A stretch of 64,000 nt of DNA, taken from the NCBI RefSeq assembly GCF_000150275.1, contig NW_002060943.1, positions 11,532,878 through 11,596,877 of the forward strand. Reading direction: 5' to 3'. The translations under genes and the position numbers were made by a program. Below the pieces are notes generated by a model, which was not told the origin of the DNA, made no database searches, and saw nothing but the letters and a program-made list of their open reading frames with translations. This DNA comes from Trichoplax adhaerens. Taxonomy: Eukaryota > Placozoa > Uniplacotomia > Trichoplacea > Trichoplacidae. Within the stretch, counting starts at the first letter, position 1; each line of letters starts with the position of its first letter. This document shows positions 1 through 12,011 of this stretch, piece after piece.

Positions 1-951
1 CATCAAAAACCTCCTTTCTCTTACAACGCATTAATCATGATGGCAATTCGAGATTCGCCTGATAAAAAATTAACTTTAAGTAACATCTATGAATATATTA
101 TGAAAAATTATCCTTTCTATCGTGAGAATAAACAGGGTTGGCAGAATTCGATCCGGCACAACTTGAGTTTAAATAAATGCTTCGTTAAAATGCCACGTCA
201 TTACGATGATCCTGGCAAAGGAAATTATTGGGCATTAGATCAATCATGTGATGATGTGGAAATTGGTAGTGTAACTGGTAAATTACGCCGGAGAAATAAC
301 TCATCGTCTAGGCCGCGTCCTCGTGAGCTCCGTTTTAGCCCTTACTCAACACCATCTTTAGCCATGGCACCTGCAGCTGGTGGCGTAACACCAAATTGGC
401 CTTCGACCATGTTTGATCTACGCTCATTCTACATGCAACAAGGTCTTAGCGCTGCTAACACACCTATGAATAATAATCAAATTGCCATTGGCGCAAATCC
501 ACCTCATTTACCATCCATGCCAGGATCTTTTACAACCTTACCTATAGTTTACAATCCTTCTCCTTCTCACCATCATCGCCATCCTTCATCGGTAACTCCG
601 GCATCATTAATGACATCGACAGGTCTTTCTCATCTTTATTCTAATGGTCAACAACCATCGGCGCAAAGTTTATCCCAACCGTCGACAACATTGCAGCCAT
701 CATTGCACTCATCGCCAGCGACAGTTACAGCAGCAGCCATACATCAGCACCATCAACAACAACAACTAGCAAACTATCGGCTATCACTATTACCATCATC
801 AGTAGCAGCTTCAAGTATTCTATCATCTGCCAATAGTAACAACTTAGGAAATAGTAATTCCGCTAGCTGTTATCAAAATGGTTTTACTATTGATAGATTG
901 ATTGATCAAGATAAAGCAGCATTCATTCAAAATCCATTTGGCTATTATTAA
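1..951 (+). CDS. FOXG1-like: FoxG-like forkhead transcription factor, 5' end cut by window
   Basis: Sequence-specific nuclear transcription factor. The frame is open from base 1, before the first ATG at 37: bases 1-36 already encode the forkhead start [10 protein letters not shown], so the true start lies left of the window. The forkhead (winged-helix) domain runs to about base 290. It shows the recognition helix [15 protein letters not shown] and the wing signature GKGNYW followed by DDV.IG..TGKLRRR, which is typical of FoxG (BF-1) and separates it from FoxA, FoxC or FoxD. The rest, about 220 residues, is low-complexity, rich in Ser, Pro, His and Gln, with a His/Gln run near 735-770. No intron is visible, and the stop is TAA at 949-951. 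Forkhead assignment is near certain; FoxG subclass is likely. A related gene relic lies 8 kb downstream. Confidence 0.92.
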   Translation, partial: HQKPPFSYNALIMMAIRDSPDKKLTLSNIYEYIMKNYPFYRENKQGWQNSIRHNLSLNKCFVKMPRHYDDPGKGNYWALDQSCDDVEIGSVTGKLRRRNNSSSRPRPRELRFSPYSTPSLAMAPAAGGVTPNWPSTMFDLRSFYMQQGLSAANTPMNNNQIAIGANPPHLPSMPGSFTTLPIVYNPSPSHHHRHPSSVTPASLMTSTGLSHLYSNGQQPSAQSLSQPSTTLQPSLHSSPATVTAAAIHQHHQQQQLANYRLSLLPSSVAASSILSSANSNNLGNSNSASCYQNGFTIDRLIDQDKAAFIQNPFGYY

Positions 952-1133
952 GTAAAAAATGGAAGGAAGGTATAACTCTATTAGCCGACTAATCCATCTA
1001 TAATAGTCCAAATTGAAGATAGAGTAGTTATATAGGCCATAAAAAAGTGTAATCTAGCTTCAACTGAAGCAAAGTAACGCTGCCAGCTGATAACGCTTAT
1101 GTTATCTTTATTATTACTCACAATTCATAAATT

Positions 1134-1164
1134 ATTTATTATTATTATTATTATTGTTATTATT
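1134..1164. repeat. ATT trinucleotide microsatellite
   Basis: A short run of TTA/ATT triplets with one TTG interruption, lying about 180 bases after the Fox stop codon, probably in or just beyond the 3' UTR. Confidence 0.8.
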
Positions 1165-4100
1165 TTACAAGACTTGCTTATTTATGAAATACTTCTGTAA
1201 GTTATTTTCCAAAGTAGAGTAATGAAGCGATGATTAAGTCAATCTTTATAATAGATTTCAAATTATTATAAACAGGCTTAATCTTTCAATCGTTTATTTA
1301 ATCATGATAATTTCAATCGCAGTTTATATTTAATATCATTATTAATACAATATAGGGTTCGTTTTGTTGCTACCCTACATCACTACCATCACTATTTCAT
1401 TATTCCCAACATAATATCTGCTATACTCGTAGTAATGCATTTATAATAATAAATATTATAGTATTGAATACTTATTGCATGAAATATTATCCAAATTAAT
1501 TTAATCCTGGTTTAAATGATATGCTTATATTTGTATGTTGTTTATAATCACCAACGAACGTATGAGATTCTAGTATGATTTTAGTAATATTTTATACTGT
1601 ATTTGATGTTAAAATAAAAGTTTTCAACCAGGGATTTTATCGTTTCGTTGATGTTATGTGTATTAATAAATCAATTTGTCATTTATAGTCTATCTCTTTT
1701 CTTGCTTGAAGTTATTTTCAGCACATCACCAAGTCAATTTTTGCAGTATAACATTTTGTGAAAAATTTTCTCTATATTTTGCTTATAATACGATCGTCAA
1801 CGAAATAGAACTTTTACTCAAATTGTAATCGATCATAAAGTAGCAATTTTTCGTATTAGATGATCTCAATATATATCTTTTAACCCATCAGTATGATATA
1901 AATTTGAAATGTTTATGCTGCTATGAAGTAAAGTATAACATTTACTCCATCGACACCGTACACTTTCATACGCTTATTGCACGGATAAGTTCAAGAATTT
2001 TCTAGATGAAAGTGCGCTATTCAAGCATAACAGATATGAGATACTGTAAGCACCAGTAATTGACAACAGGTAGGTAGGAATTGTTTGAGTATGATTGAAT
2101 CAAATAAATCTACTCTACTTTTTAAAAGGCAAATCTATTTATGTACGAGTTGCACTGTTAAAATAAGGATAAACTTGCATCTCGAGAGGCATTATAAAAC
2201 TACAAAGGTGCGAAATTTTAACTCTGCATGATTCTTTTATTAAAAGTCCCCAAGAATTACTCGGTAATTAAAATTAATTAAAAATGATTAATATTTTACT
2301 TTGATTATATAATTATCAACTCGGCTTAAAAGCTACCGGAATGAAGTAAAAGAGTTAAGGCATTATTCAAATAATGAGCTAACAGCAGTTATTCGCCAGT
2401 AGTCATATATTTGTTAATCTTCGTGTATGTGTTTACTACCTCAAAAATTGCGTTGAACAAGTGGCACAGTCATGCTTAAATTTACCGAACTTAATCCTAA
2501 AATAAATAGTTTAAGTTCTGTGTGGAATTTGCGATCATATAGTTATGTTACTAGAATGTCATATTTGGAATCATCCACATACAAGTAAATCGTTGTGATT
2601 ATCAATGAATTAGTCTATTAAGATTGACTGTGCTTAGCCTATTTTTATTCCCGACCGAGCAAATCGTGATTATTACTAAGGAGAAAACTATTTTTAAAAT
2701 CGAATTTTATCGTAGGTTATTGTAGTAGAAATATTTTTAAATACAGTAATCAGACAGTAATGTTCTTTTTATATTTCATGGCGATTGTGCTAACTTTGAC
2801 GTCAGACTAAATGAATTTTATTCGACAAATTCTTCAACTTGGAAAGAAACAATTAGAGATTACTTCATTAAAACCGATGAGTCATTTAATCTGCAAGCGC
2901 GACCAACAAGCGGAGGGGGGCAGCCATATTCACTACCGATCTACTAGAACAAGATGAAGTATTTAAGAATTTTTTATTGTGATAATGTCAATTCCTTGAC
3001 GTGTAGACGTTCACAGCGGTCTAGGTGTTTTTTTCTGTCGCAGAACTTATTGATGTTATTCCTTGTTTATAAATGATATTTTCTTGTTAGGGCTATAAAT
3101 CTTATTTAGATGTAATGGCTGTCTCATTCATTCATCAGTTGTCATCCACTATTACGTATCATTTCTATTAATTTTAACTTTTCCCACAACTGTGCAGACT
3201 GGTTCTGTCGTCAATTCTACAGTATAAAGTAATCTAAATGTAAAATGTCTCATGAAGAATGACAAGATGAAGCCCAGAGGCAATCATTTGTATACTTTAT
3301 TGTAATATATATTGTTACTTTTGGATTACCCTACAGACAGATTGTATATTTCTCTATTATTTAGTAAGCTAGAGAGTATCTATTAATCTATTCTTCTAAA
3401 TCAGTATCATTGTCTTGATCGAATTATATTCTAAATGTTAGAACCGCTCTAGATTTACCACTAAAAGAAAGGAAATTAATTTTTTTATTCTTATCTGATA
3501 TAGCTTATACCTTGTTCTCATAATCGAATTCTATTGTATAATTCTATGAACTAATCAGTTCCAAGTTAAAGAACATCATTTCATCTAGTTACTACCATGT
3601 TTCAAAACATTAAACGATGTGGGTTCGCTGCTTAAGTGAGAAATCTAACTTATACATATTGACAAGAAACTATATACAGTTTAGAAACTTTAATTGGTAG
3701 CCTCTTTATATAAGTGAACATTTATAAACGCTACACAGAAAGTACTATATGAACATAAGAAAATTCGAAATGATGTCAGATCTCTTGGATATAATTCAGA
3801 TTTAATAGTTAAAAAAGGTTTAAAAAATTCTCGAAATCTTTGCAAGTTAACTCTAACTTATGATGGCGATGTTGAGATAAATTACAGCGTCTCTGATTGG
3901 ATATGTAATAGTTATGATATCATGCTGATGTAATGGATAATTTTTAATAACAGACACGTAAATCTATCACATTAATATTGGCCTCTATAAATTCAAAGTT
4001 GGAGTTTACATTTCAGTAAATAGTCGTCGTTTAAGTAAGAAGATTAATTATTAATAGCGAGTTATCGTGCAGTTGGCGTTGTTTGACAACACCCTGAGAA

Positions 4101-7100
4101 CTGCTTTAATAAATAACAGAAAAGCATCATTGATTTAATCCAAATGTTTGGATACTAAAAATAGTCTTGCTGAAAAATTTTACCAGACATATGTATTAGC
4201 TGTAAATGTAAAATAACTCCACCTTCAAATGACTTGAAAATACATGTTAATAGGTGATAGAAGGCTATGATGAATTGATTATTCTTATTGTCTGAAGGAT
4301 TAAACAATAATTCCTTTAGCATGTATTATTTCTCTTGTTTTCTCCGTCGAATCTACTTGACTAGCATCAACATTATCTATTTATGATATTACAATAATAG
4401 TAAGGGTTATAAATAAATTTAATATTTCCGTTTGTAAACCAAGTCGTCATCTTTTAGACATTCTAGGAACAATATTGAGCATAAAATAGATAATTTGATA
4501 TTACTTTCCTCCTAGGAGGAGCGTTTACTATAGTTTATATTGCTTGAAGTTGTGCGTCTTTTTTTATTCATATAATAATTATTCGTATATTTAGATTATG
4601 AATGAGGGATAGTATTCCTTTTTTCATACTACCATAATTATTTTATTATTTAATATTACCGTGAGATAATCTTCAATTAAAAAATCGTTGTAACTAAGGT
4701 AAAATCTGAACGTTTATTGTACAAGACAAATCTAATCTTATCGTATAAAAATTGAATGAGTAATTGACTAGTACCATCATTCTATATTACTGATTATTTT
4801 TTGTTGAATATTAATCAGACATTAAATGATTCCATAGTACTATATAAGAATAAAAGCACTCAGCTACTGCTATACATTCCTAATGATGTCAGCACTGATA
4901 CATACTGTATTTCGTACCTTGATGAGAATTAAATACTTATACATCGTTAGCCTTCTAAAATATAGTATAAACCGACATCCTATCGATATGCTGCAATGTG
5001 CAAAGGTTATTTCGTTACTGGATCGATTGAGTATTGTAAATATTCACAATGTACAACATATGGCAGAAGGACAAGTCGATATGCATAGCACATATTGTAC
5101 AAAACAGGATTTTAAGGATAGGATGGCTAAATAAACAGTAGAAGAAAAGTTATACGCGATAAGTACTGGAGCCAGTTGCGAGAAATTCCATCAAGTACTT
5201 TGATGGTAGTAACATGCTTCTTCGCGATGGAGTACTTTGAATAGGATACACAGATGTAGTTAAATTTCAGCAACCTTGTAGCTTATCATATGGGGGTATG
5301 AAAAAGTTTGATTAAATATCTAAACTTAGTAACGAAATCAATCATGGAAATAATTATGTTTACAGCGGATTATAGTTAACTGACACGCCCTTTGGTCAAT
5401 GGGTTAGATCAATAAGTCTCAAGTAGGGACAATATATCAAACGTGAAACTGGCATTCTTGATCATTACAAACGACTAAAAAGGGATTCAAAATCTGTTTA
5501 GCATCACATCACAACTTGAAAATTTATGAATTGACTTTCTGAAATTCTATCAGTCCATATTATCTATATTTGCATAAATTTACAAGACGTTGTGAAATGT
5601 AATAAACTATCTCAAAATAATCTGTGATTTTTGTTAATTTTCAATTTATTGCAAAAAATGAGTTCTTCGACAAGGAATATTTGCATCTGTCTCTCTTATG
5701 ATAGTAAAATATCATGGCCAAAATACTACAGATTACATATTATGGATCATGCAATCAAACTTATAAACATAATTTATTTTGGACTGTACTATATGCGATA
5801 ATATTATGCAACTTGTCCACTTATAATTGGTTACTAGTTGTGCAAAGGTAGCTAATAATTATATTTAACAAAGTATCAAAAAGAGTTGATTTTTGAGATA
5901 AAATGGTTAACTGATCCCTTAACTCTAACTTTAACGGATACTTATTACATGCAATAATTGCTAAGGGTAATGAAATGAGGTACTGTTAGCTGCAGACATG
6001 GATTACTAAAACTTAATAATCCATGCCAAAGATAGTTTAGCTATTCTTCAATTGTTGTGGATGTAATTGTTTATCAAGTATAAGATTCAGAAGTCCACCT
6101 ATTTCATTCTGCATTGAAAGAATTTATTAGATTGTTCACGTTTCGTTCTCCATCAATTTCACGTTTTTGTTTCCTCGCTACTATAGTCATCATAAATAGT
6201 TAATGAAGCATTTATAAGTTTAAATCAATGATATAACAAGAAATAGCTTATCAAATTTTACTTACTCGTATAATTTTACTAATATGCGCATAGATTACTA
6301 AGATTAAGTGCCTCGAGAAAGTATGTAAAGTAGCTTTATAGTTACATGAAACAGTTGCCATTAAATGCGACTATAGTATTTTAAAATTCAAGTGCACATA
6401 TAGTTTTTCATAATTGCATAAAAGAGCGGAAAATTCGATGCTACTTCAAAGAAATGACCGACTAGAAATAGATAAACAATAAATGCATAAGTCTATTCAA
6501 GATTACACTGTTGGCCTGTCAAGATGTCTATCATTTAATAATAGATGTGAACATCTCTGTTCGGATAGTCCTTGTCTTATAATGGAAAGAATAGTTTTTC
6601 AACTCTTCGTTACATCATTTTAAGAAAATAAAATTTTAAGTTAATTTCTTTACTGATTACAATTTTAGTTCTTAGCCATGTTATCGAGTAAAATAATAAT
6701 AGGCGATTTATTCTCAGAACTAGACTAGGTAGTAGTTGAAGTTTAGTAACCATAGATGAGCAACAACAGGAACTGCTTCAAATTGTAATATTTGAAAGTG
6801 TTAATTATTAATTAAATACATTGTTACTTAATTACTTAATTAATATATGTGAAGGTTTTTATCAAACTTTTAATTATATGATAAATGATGCTTATTAAAA
6901 TAAAATAAAATCAAAACATGAGCACCACTCATTTTTATTTTCTAGATTCGGTAGTAAGCAAGAGAATGCTAGTAAACGAGTGAGGTACATGACAGCACTT
7001 AATAGTTTTGATCAGGTTTAGAAATTAGATCTTTATTGCTTAATGCAGAATAAAAACAGCGATAAACGGAAAGATACGATAATAATTAATATTCTCTTTT

Positions 7101-7696
7101 ATAGTTCGGGGCGTATGAATCGAGTAGCTTGACCAGGATACTTGGAAAAGCACTATTACAAAAGCTCACGATTAATTCTAACATTATCTCGGTCAAGTTA
7201 TTTACTTTTGTAAAAGTGATAATCACTTTAATATTTTCATATTTTGTTACAAGGTAATCAAAGTTGATAAATGACTGTAAACTACTTTTATGTATCGTAT
7301 TAGACATTGTCTGGATTTAGCTTGTAGAATAGTGGCGCAATTAACAATTTCTGTATCAATTTAATTATTATTTGCATAGGGTCAAATTCATTATTTTCTA
7401 TTGTTACATTGAATTGATGCGATATCCTTGCACTTCACTACCATACAATATAAATCAGTTTAATTTGTATTTAATACAATAACTAACCTAGCCAAAACGT
7501 CTGGAAGGATTGCCTTACAACAACGTCAATCTTTTTGATCCATGCCGCATAATCAAGATGGTATAGATAGAATAATTTCATTGTTGATCGTATTACCCGT
7601 TATTTACTATTTAGCAGTATAATCCATCATACTGTGATGAATTGAGATTATAGGATGTGGTTAATCTGTAATTAAGAGCCTGTAACTTGATTGTGT

Positions 7697-7990
7697 CTAA
7701 TGTGATACACTTTGCCCTATAGTTTTTTGCTTTATTTACGACTGTGAGCCTGTACCAAAATTTAGTCAATCATAGTATATGAGAAACTTTCTATGTCATT
7801 AGAGATACACTTTAGTTTAAGTAATGATATCTTGCATAGTTTATTGATTACGGAATTTTTTTATAGTTTCCGTGATATATTTTATTGCACTATAACGTCA
7901 TTATGCCTAAAGTGATATACTTGTTTCCGTAATTTTTTGTTTTAATAACGACAGTGAACCTGTAGTGAAATTTAAACGATCATAGTCTAT
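7697..7990. repeat. diverged direct repeat, offset about 210 bases
   Basis: The block at 7697-7782 (starting ctaatgtgatacac, with gttttttgcttta, acgactgtgagcctgta and a tail resembling tcatagtatat) recurs at 7906-7990 (cctaaagtgatatac, attttttgtttta, acgacagtgaacctgta, tcatagtctat). The copies differ at many positions, so this is an old duplication. Between them is an inverted pair, acggaa and ttccgt. No coding capacity is seen. Confidence 0.6.
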
Positions 7991-9208
7991 TCATTTATTC
8001 TAATTTAATCTACGGTAATATTGAATGTGGTCCAGTTGTTTTTTGCTAAATATAATTATCTTACTATTGCCTTTGTTTGTTAATATGTAAAATTGAAAAA
8101 ACTTGCTACACATTATTGTATTAGATACTTTTTCTAGAATGAGCAAGTATAATATTTACAGCACTGCGAATTACTACCTTCAAAAAGTTGAGATACGTAA
8201 AAAATGTGATAAATTTGTATGCCTATTAACGACTACTTTTCCAGTTATAAGTCTACTATCGTTTGCTATACTCTAACTAACAGTAAGCTGAATAAAATTG
8301 TAGCTTGGGTATAGTATTGATAGCCGGTTTTTGTTATGGTGGAAAGATCAATATACGGCATTCATTTAGCAGCATGACTACCTTTATGTGCCCTTACATG
8401 CTGCATATCTGAATATTGTACTTTAAACAATCCTGCAGATGCATGAAATTAACGCAATCCAAGCAGAATTCATAATATCTTAAATCATAGGATAGTTTAT
8501 AACTGACTGTCCATCACTAAATAGAACTCCAATCATTAAAATGATCAAAAAGTATCGAAGTCTACTTCTGAGCACTTTGTTATTATTATCAAAATAAGCT
8601 ATTTCTTACGCATTGAAAAGTCATCAAATAGATATTGAGATATTACAATCTAGGTGCGAGATTATTAAGTGGCAGCAGACAAAGGAATATGGACTTACTG
8701 TAGCATAAATTGAAAACCATTCAGTATTAATTACGTAATTTATGATATAGTACTTTGCTATGAATGTGTACAAGATAGTGAACACTTCTAACTTAAGAAA
8801 CGGGGAAAAAACTCTTTATAGATTCAATTAAGTATTTAGATAATACTGAATTTAATTTTTGCAGCTTTGAGTCATATTATGGTGCCTCAACATGGTGGTA
8901 GCATACGTTATAATTATACATAAATATACGCGTATTTAGATAAAACTAAAATAGTTAGCTACACCATAACTAGTTAATATGAATAGTATTCATCCATTTT
9001 CATTGTGTTATTCATTGTATGATTCGCCAATTTTATGCAAATCTATCTTCTTACAGTGAAAATATTGCTCTAATAAACTGTATTGAATACAGTATATCAA
9101 CTAGTATCAGCACAGCCTAAATGAGCAGTAGTACAGAATTATTTAGCTACTGGCTGCAATCTATAAACTTGTACAATTATAGTAAAGTAATAAAAGTAAC
9201 AAACAAGC

Positions 9209-9911
9209 ATAGGGAGAACAGTGTGTATAGAACAGGTTAGGATTCGTTCAGAAGATCGGGATAATGTACCTGGTGGAACGAAGGGACAGTAATAAAATAT
9301 CGTATGCATCTGATTAAAATTTTATTCTCATTAGCAGTCCCTTATTATTTTAGACCAACTGTAGTAGATAGGGGAAAATATTGGACGAATTTCTCAGGGA
9401 CGAAATATAAAAATTTATATTTCGTACCGTATCAAACCTGCCCAGTGCCCAGACAGGCTGTCCGCAATGGTAATTTTGTATGATCTCATCTTGGACAAGG
9501 CTAAGGAATGGACTTGTCTTTACGCGGGATAAAGTCGTACATTGTCCCATCATATGTACTTCTTGGTCTTCGTCGATGGTCGATATGCGATCGCTTTACA
9601 CGCAACAAGGTGGTCTCGGTTATACCAACGGACCAATTATTAATAATAATCAGATCGCTATTACTGCTAATGTACCTCGTCTACCTCCAGTTCCAGGATC
9701 TTTTCCTCACTTACCGATAGTTTATAATCCTTCTCATCATCAATATCATCCTTCACCGTTAGTACCGGCACCCCTGATAGCTCCACCGCTTCTTTCTCAT
9801 CTATACTCAAACGGTCAACAACCATCGACGGCGCAATCCTCGTCAACATTACAATCATCATTGCACTCGTCGCCATCGACAGTAGCAGCAGCCTCACAAC
9901 AGCGTCATTAA
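9209..9911 (+). pseudogene. decayed FoxG-like paralogue with a conserved open C-terminal half
   Basis: The frame at 9480-9911 aligns with the C-terminal part of the Fox gene at the window start. Shared blocks include [31 protein letters not shown] and SLHSSP, with length differences in whole codons. Homology continues upstream at the DNA level: 9480-9515 matches the parent's post-wing S/R-rich stretch, ggggaaaatattgg near 9375 matches the GNYW codons, and agggagaac plus aacaggttagg near 9211-9240 match the codons for RENKQGW. That forkhead part is broken by stops and frameshifts, and the minimal DNA-binding domain cannot be read. The stop is TAA at 9909-9911. It is either a pseudogene or a gene whose 5' exons were replaced; transcript data would separate these. 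Confidence is high for homology and moderate for non-function. Confidence 0.75.
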
Positions 9912-10361
9912 TAACAATATCAACCAAACTACATTTGTTATTCGTTATGTTATTTGCTATTGTAAATATCGTCATTCGTTCTTATTTACGGGTATTTTAC
10001 TATTCTATGTGTTGTGATTTTCAAGTGTTATGTGTTACGTTGTACTATAAAGAAATGTATATAACCATATATATTAGCTTTAGACTAGTTCACTATCTAT
10101 AATTAATCTTAGTTACACATCTGTACACTATTACTTACGTTAATTAATTATAATAGATTGCGTTGATTTAAGTTTACTATATATACACTACTGCTAACTC
10201 TTAGATAAGCCTACGGTAATACTGTATAAGCTGTTTCAATAAACTCGAAGTTTACATTACTCACTATCGTGCTTCATTGCGAACACATTTAGTAGAAAGG
10301 AACTACATGAATAACAATTGCCATCGCCTTCGACGAAAGACTCGTAGAACTATGGGTAGAC

Positions 10362-10435
10362 TCAACAAAGCGCGAAAAGTTATTGGGTTCATTATGTATG
10401 GATAATTAACCCAGTAATTTTTTGCGCTTTGTTGA
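10362..10435. repeat. long inverted repeat / RNA-type hairpin
   Basis: The left arm 10362-10389 (tcaacaaagcgcg...) and right arm 10408-10435 form a 28-bp stem around an 18-base loop. All three non-Watson-Crick positions would be G-U pairs if the plus strand were transcribed. The dimensions resemble a small hairpin RNA precursor or a foldback transposon remnant. No flanking ORF explains it. Confidence 0.75.
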
Positions 10436-10482
10436 ATATTTTACACGGTAAATTAATAAAGTACGTAAACTATGAACAGTAT

Positions 10483-10544
10483 GAGAGAACAGGTTATTGA
10501 GTATTTGACATAGCCAATAACCTGTTCCCCCACACCGTTCTCTC
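10483..10544. repeat. second inverted repeat beside the first
   Basis: gagagaacaggttattg at 10483-10499 pairs with caataacctgttc at 10515-10527, and its outer gagagaac can instead pair with gttctctc at 10537-10544. The right arm therefore looks split by a nine-base insertion (ccccacacc). It lies about 48 bases after the first hairpin. Confidence 0.7.
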
Positions 10545-12011
10545 GATTACTTTGTTTGTTACTTTTAGTACTTTGCTACAATTGTATTTAGATGATTCAA
10601 AACGTCTTTGTCGTTCTTTAATTGTTACTAATCTAATTCCTATATCAAGCATTCAAACATGTACATGTTTCTTTTATTACAAGAGTTTCTTAGCTATTAC
10701 AGCTTATATTTTCAATTTTTTTGTATTTGGTTTACTGTTCTCTATCGATCATATCCAATAACAGCGTTTCTTAGTCTAAGATTGGTACTAAAGCAAATGG
10801 ATTTGCAATACGATAATGATATAATGTAAAGATAGCAATATAGATTTACTAATGTGAATCCATGAGAATCCATGTTGCTACCATTAAAACTGTACTATGT
10901 TGAAAGATTACTTACTGGGGTATGCGCAGTGACATAAATAAAATGCTAATATCTAAGACATTTATATTTATGGATGGAAACTAAATTTCGATCTAGAAGC
11001 AGAATACGGTAGCTTATATGACATGTAAAGCAAACTACTGTACCATATACGATATAATATCGAAGATATTACATCATAATTAATAGTTGTAAATCGATGT
11101 TTTGTGATTTATTTTTCTATATAGATTTTTTCATGTTACAACGTATCAATACATAGTTATTGTGACAATATCGTCTAAGTCGTTTTACGAGTATTAGCCT
11201 AGTAAACTTACAAAATAAGTACTATGTATACATAGAAATTCAGAAGTAGTCGTGGATACTTGGTTATCGATTGAAATGAAAAGTAGTCGGGTTTTAAAAT
11301 ATCTTTAAATCAATTCGGAATGAGAAAATCTCATAAGATAACTAGATTAAAATTTGTAAAATTGCTTGTTCACAAGTTTTGAAAATTGTTAAATAATACT
11401 ATCTCAAAATAACGTCAGGTAGAGTATGTACTGCTAAGCTTCATATAAAATGCTAGATAGTAGTTAAGGAAAGAAAATTCTTAAGTATTTTCGGGATTGC
11501 CAAAAATGATGTAGCATCAATGGTTAGTGCCCTTATACAGAAAACTATAGGTGCAGTAATAAAATAATAAAGAGTATTTATGCGTATAACCCTTTTGTAT
11601 GATATAAATCGATAATGGAGATGGACGCCATGCTATATTTCTCGTCAGTAAGGATATATTCACTAATAATTATAATCTATCAAGTTACATCGATGCATCA
11701 GTATTGATGTCATAATATGCGAACTATTTACAATATACAGTACATCCTATATTTTATACCACAGTTGTTTGTGCTTCCTTGATCATTGAATTACTACTGT
11801 TTCTTCTATCATCACGGATTCGTTCGTCAATTTCTAGAAAGGAATAGCAAACGGCAGGTCATTCATCATAAATACATGTAGAAGAGTTTTTTTAAATACA
11901 TATACAAACTTTACAGCATATTGTAGGATAAGAGAAAGAATAGCTATCTTTTTAGCAGTCAATTTTGTAAACTACACAATAGCAATGCATACTAGGTAAA
12001 TTTCGATTATT

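Larger units (their letters stand above)
952..9208. other. gene-poor region downstream of the Fox gene
   Basis: About 8.3 kb without a recognisable gene. It is AT-rich with frequent stops; the longest open frames (4883-5134 plus, 7086-7307 minus) match no family I know and are of chance length for this composition. It holds an ATT-type microsatellite near 1134-1164, a diverged direct repeat at 7697-7990, and a near-palindrome around TACT at 5188-5206. It separates a developmental transcription factor gene from its decayed paralogue, so regulatory DNA is plausible, but no specific site is shown by the sequence. Confidence 0.6.
9912..12011. other. intergenic region between Fox relic and RALGAPA 3' end
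   Basis: About 2.1 kb with no recognised gene. It contains two inverted repeats (10362-10435 and 10483-10544). The remainder is AT-rich; a 69-codon frame at 10552-10761 has no recognisable domain and is probably chance. Confidence 0.6.

Noticed and set aside
4883-5134. 83-codon plus-strand frame in the gene-poor region
   Set aside because: No recognisable domain, no supporting splice context, and a length expected by chance.
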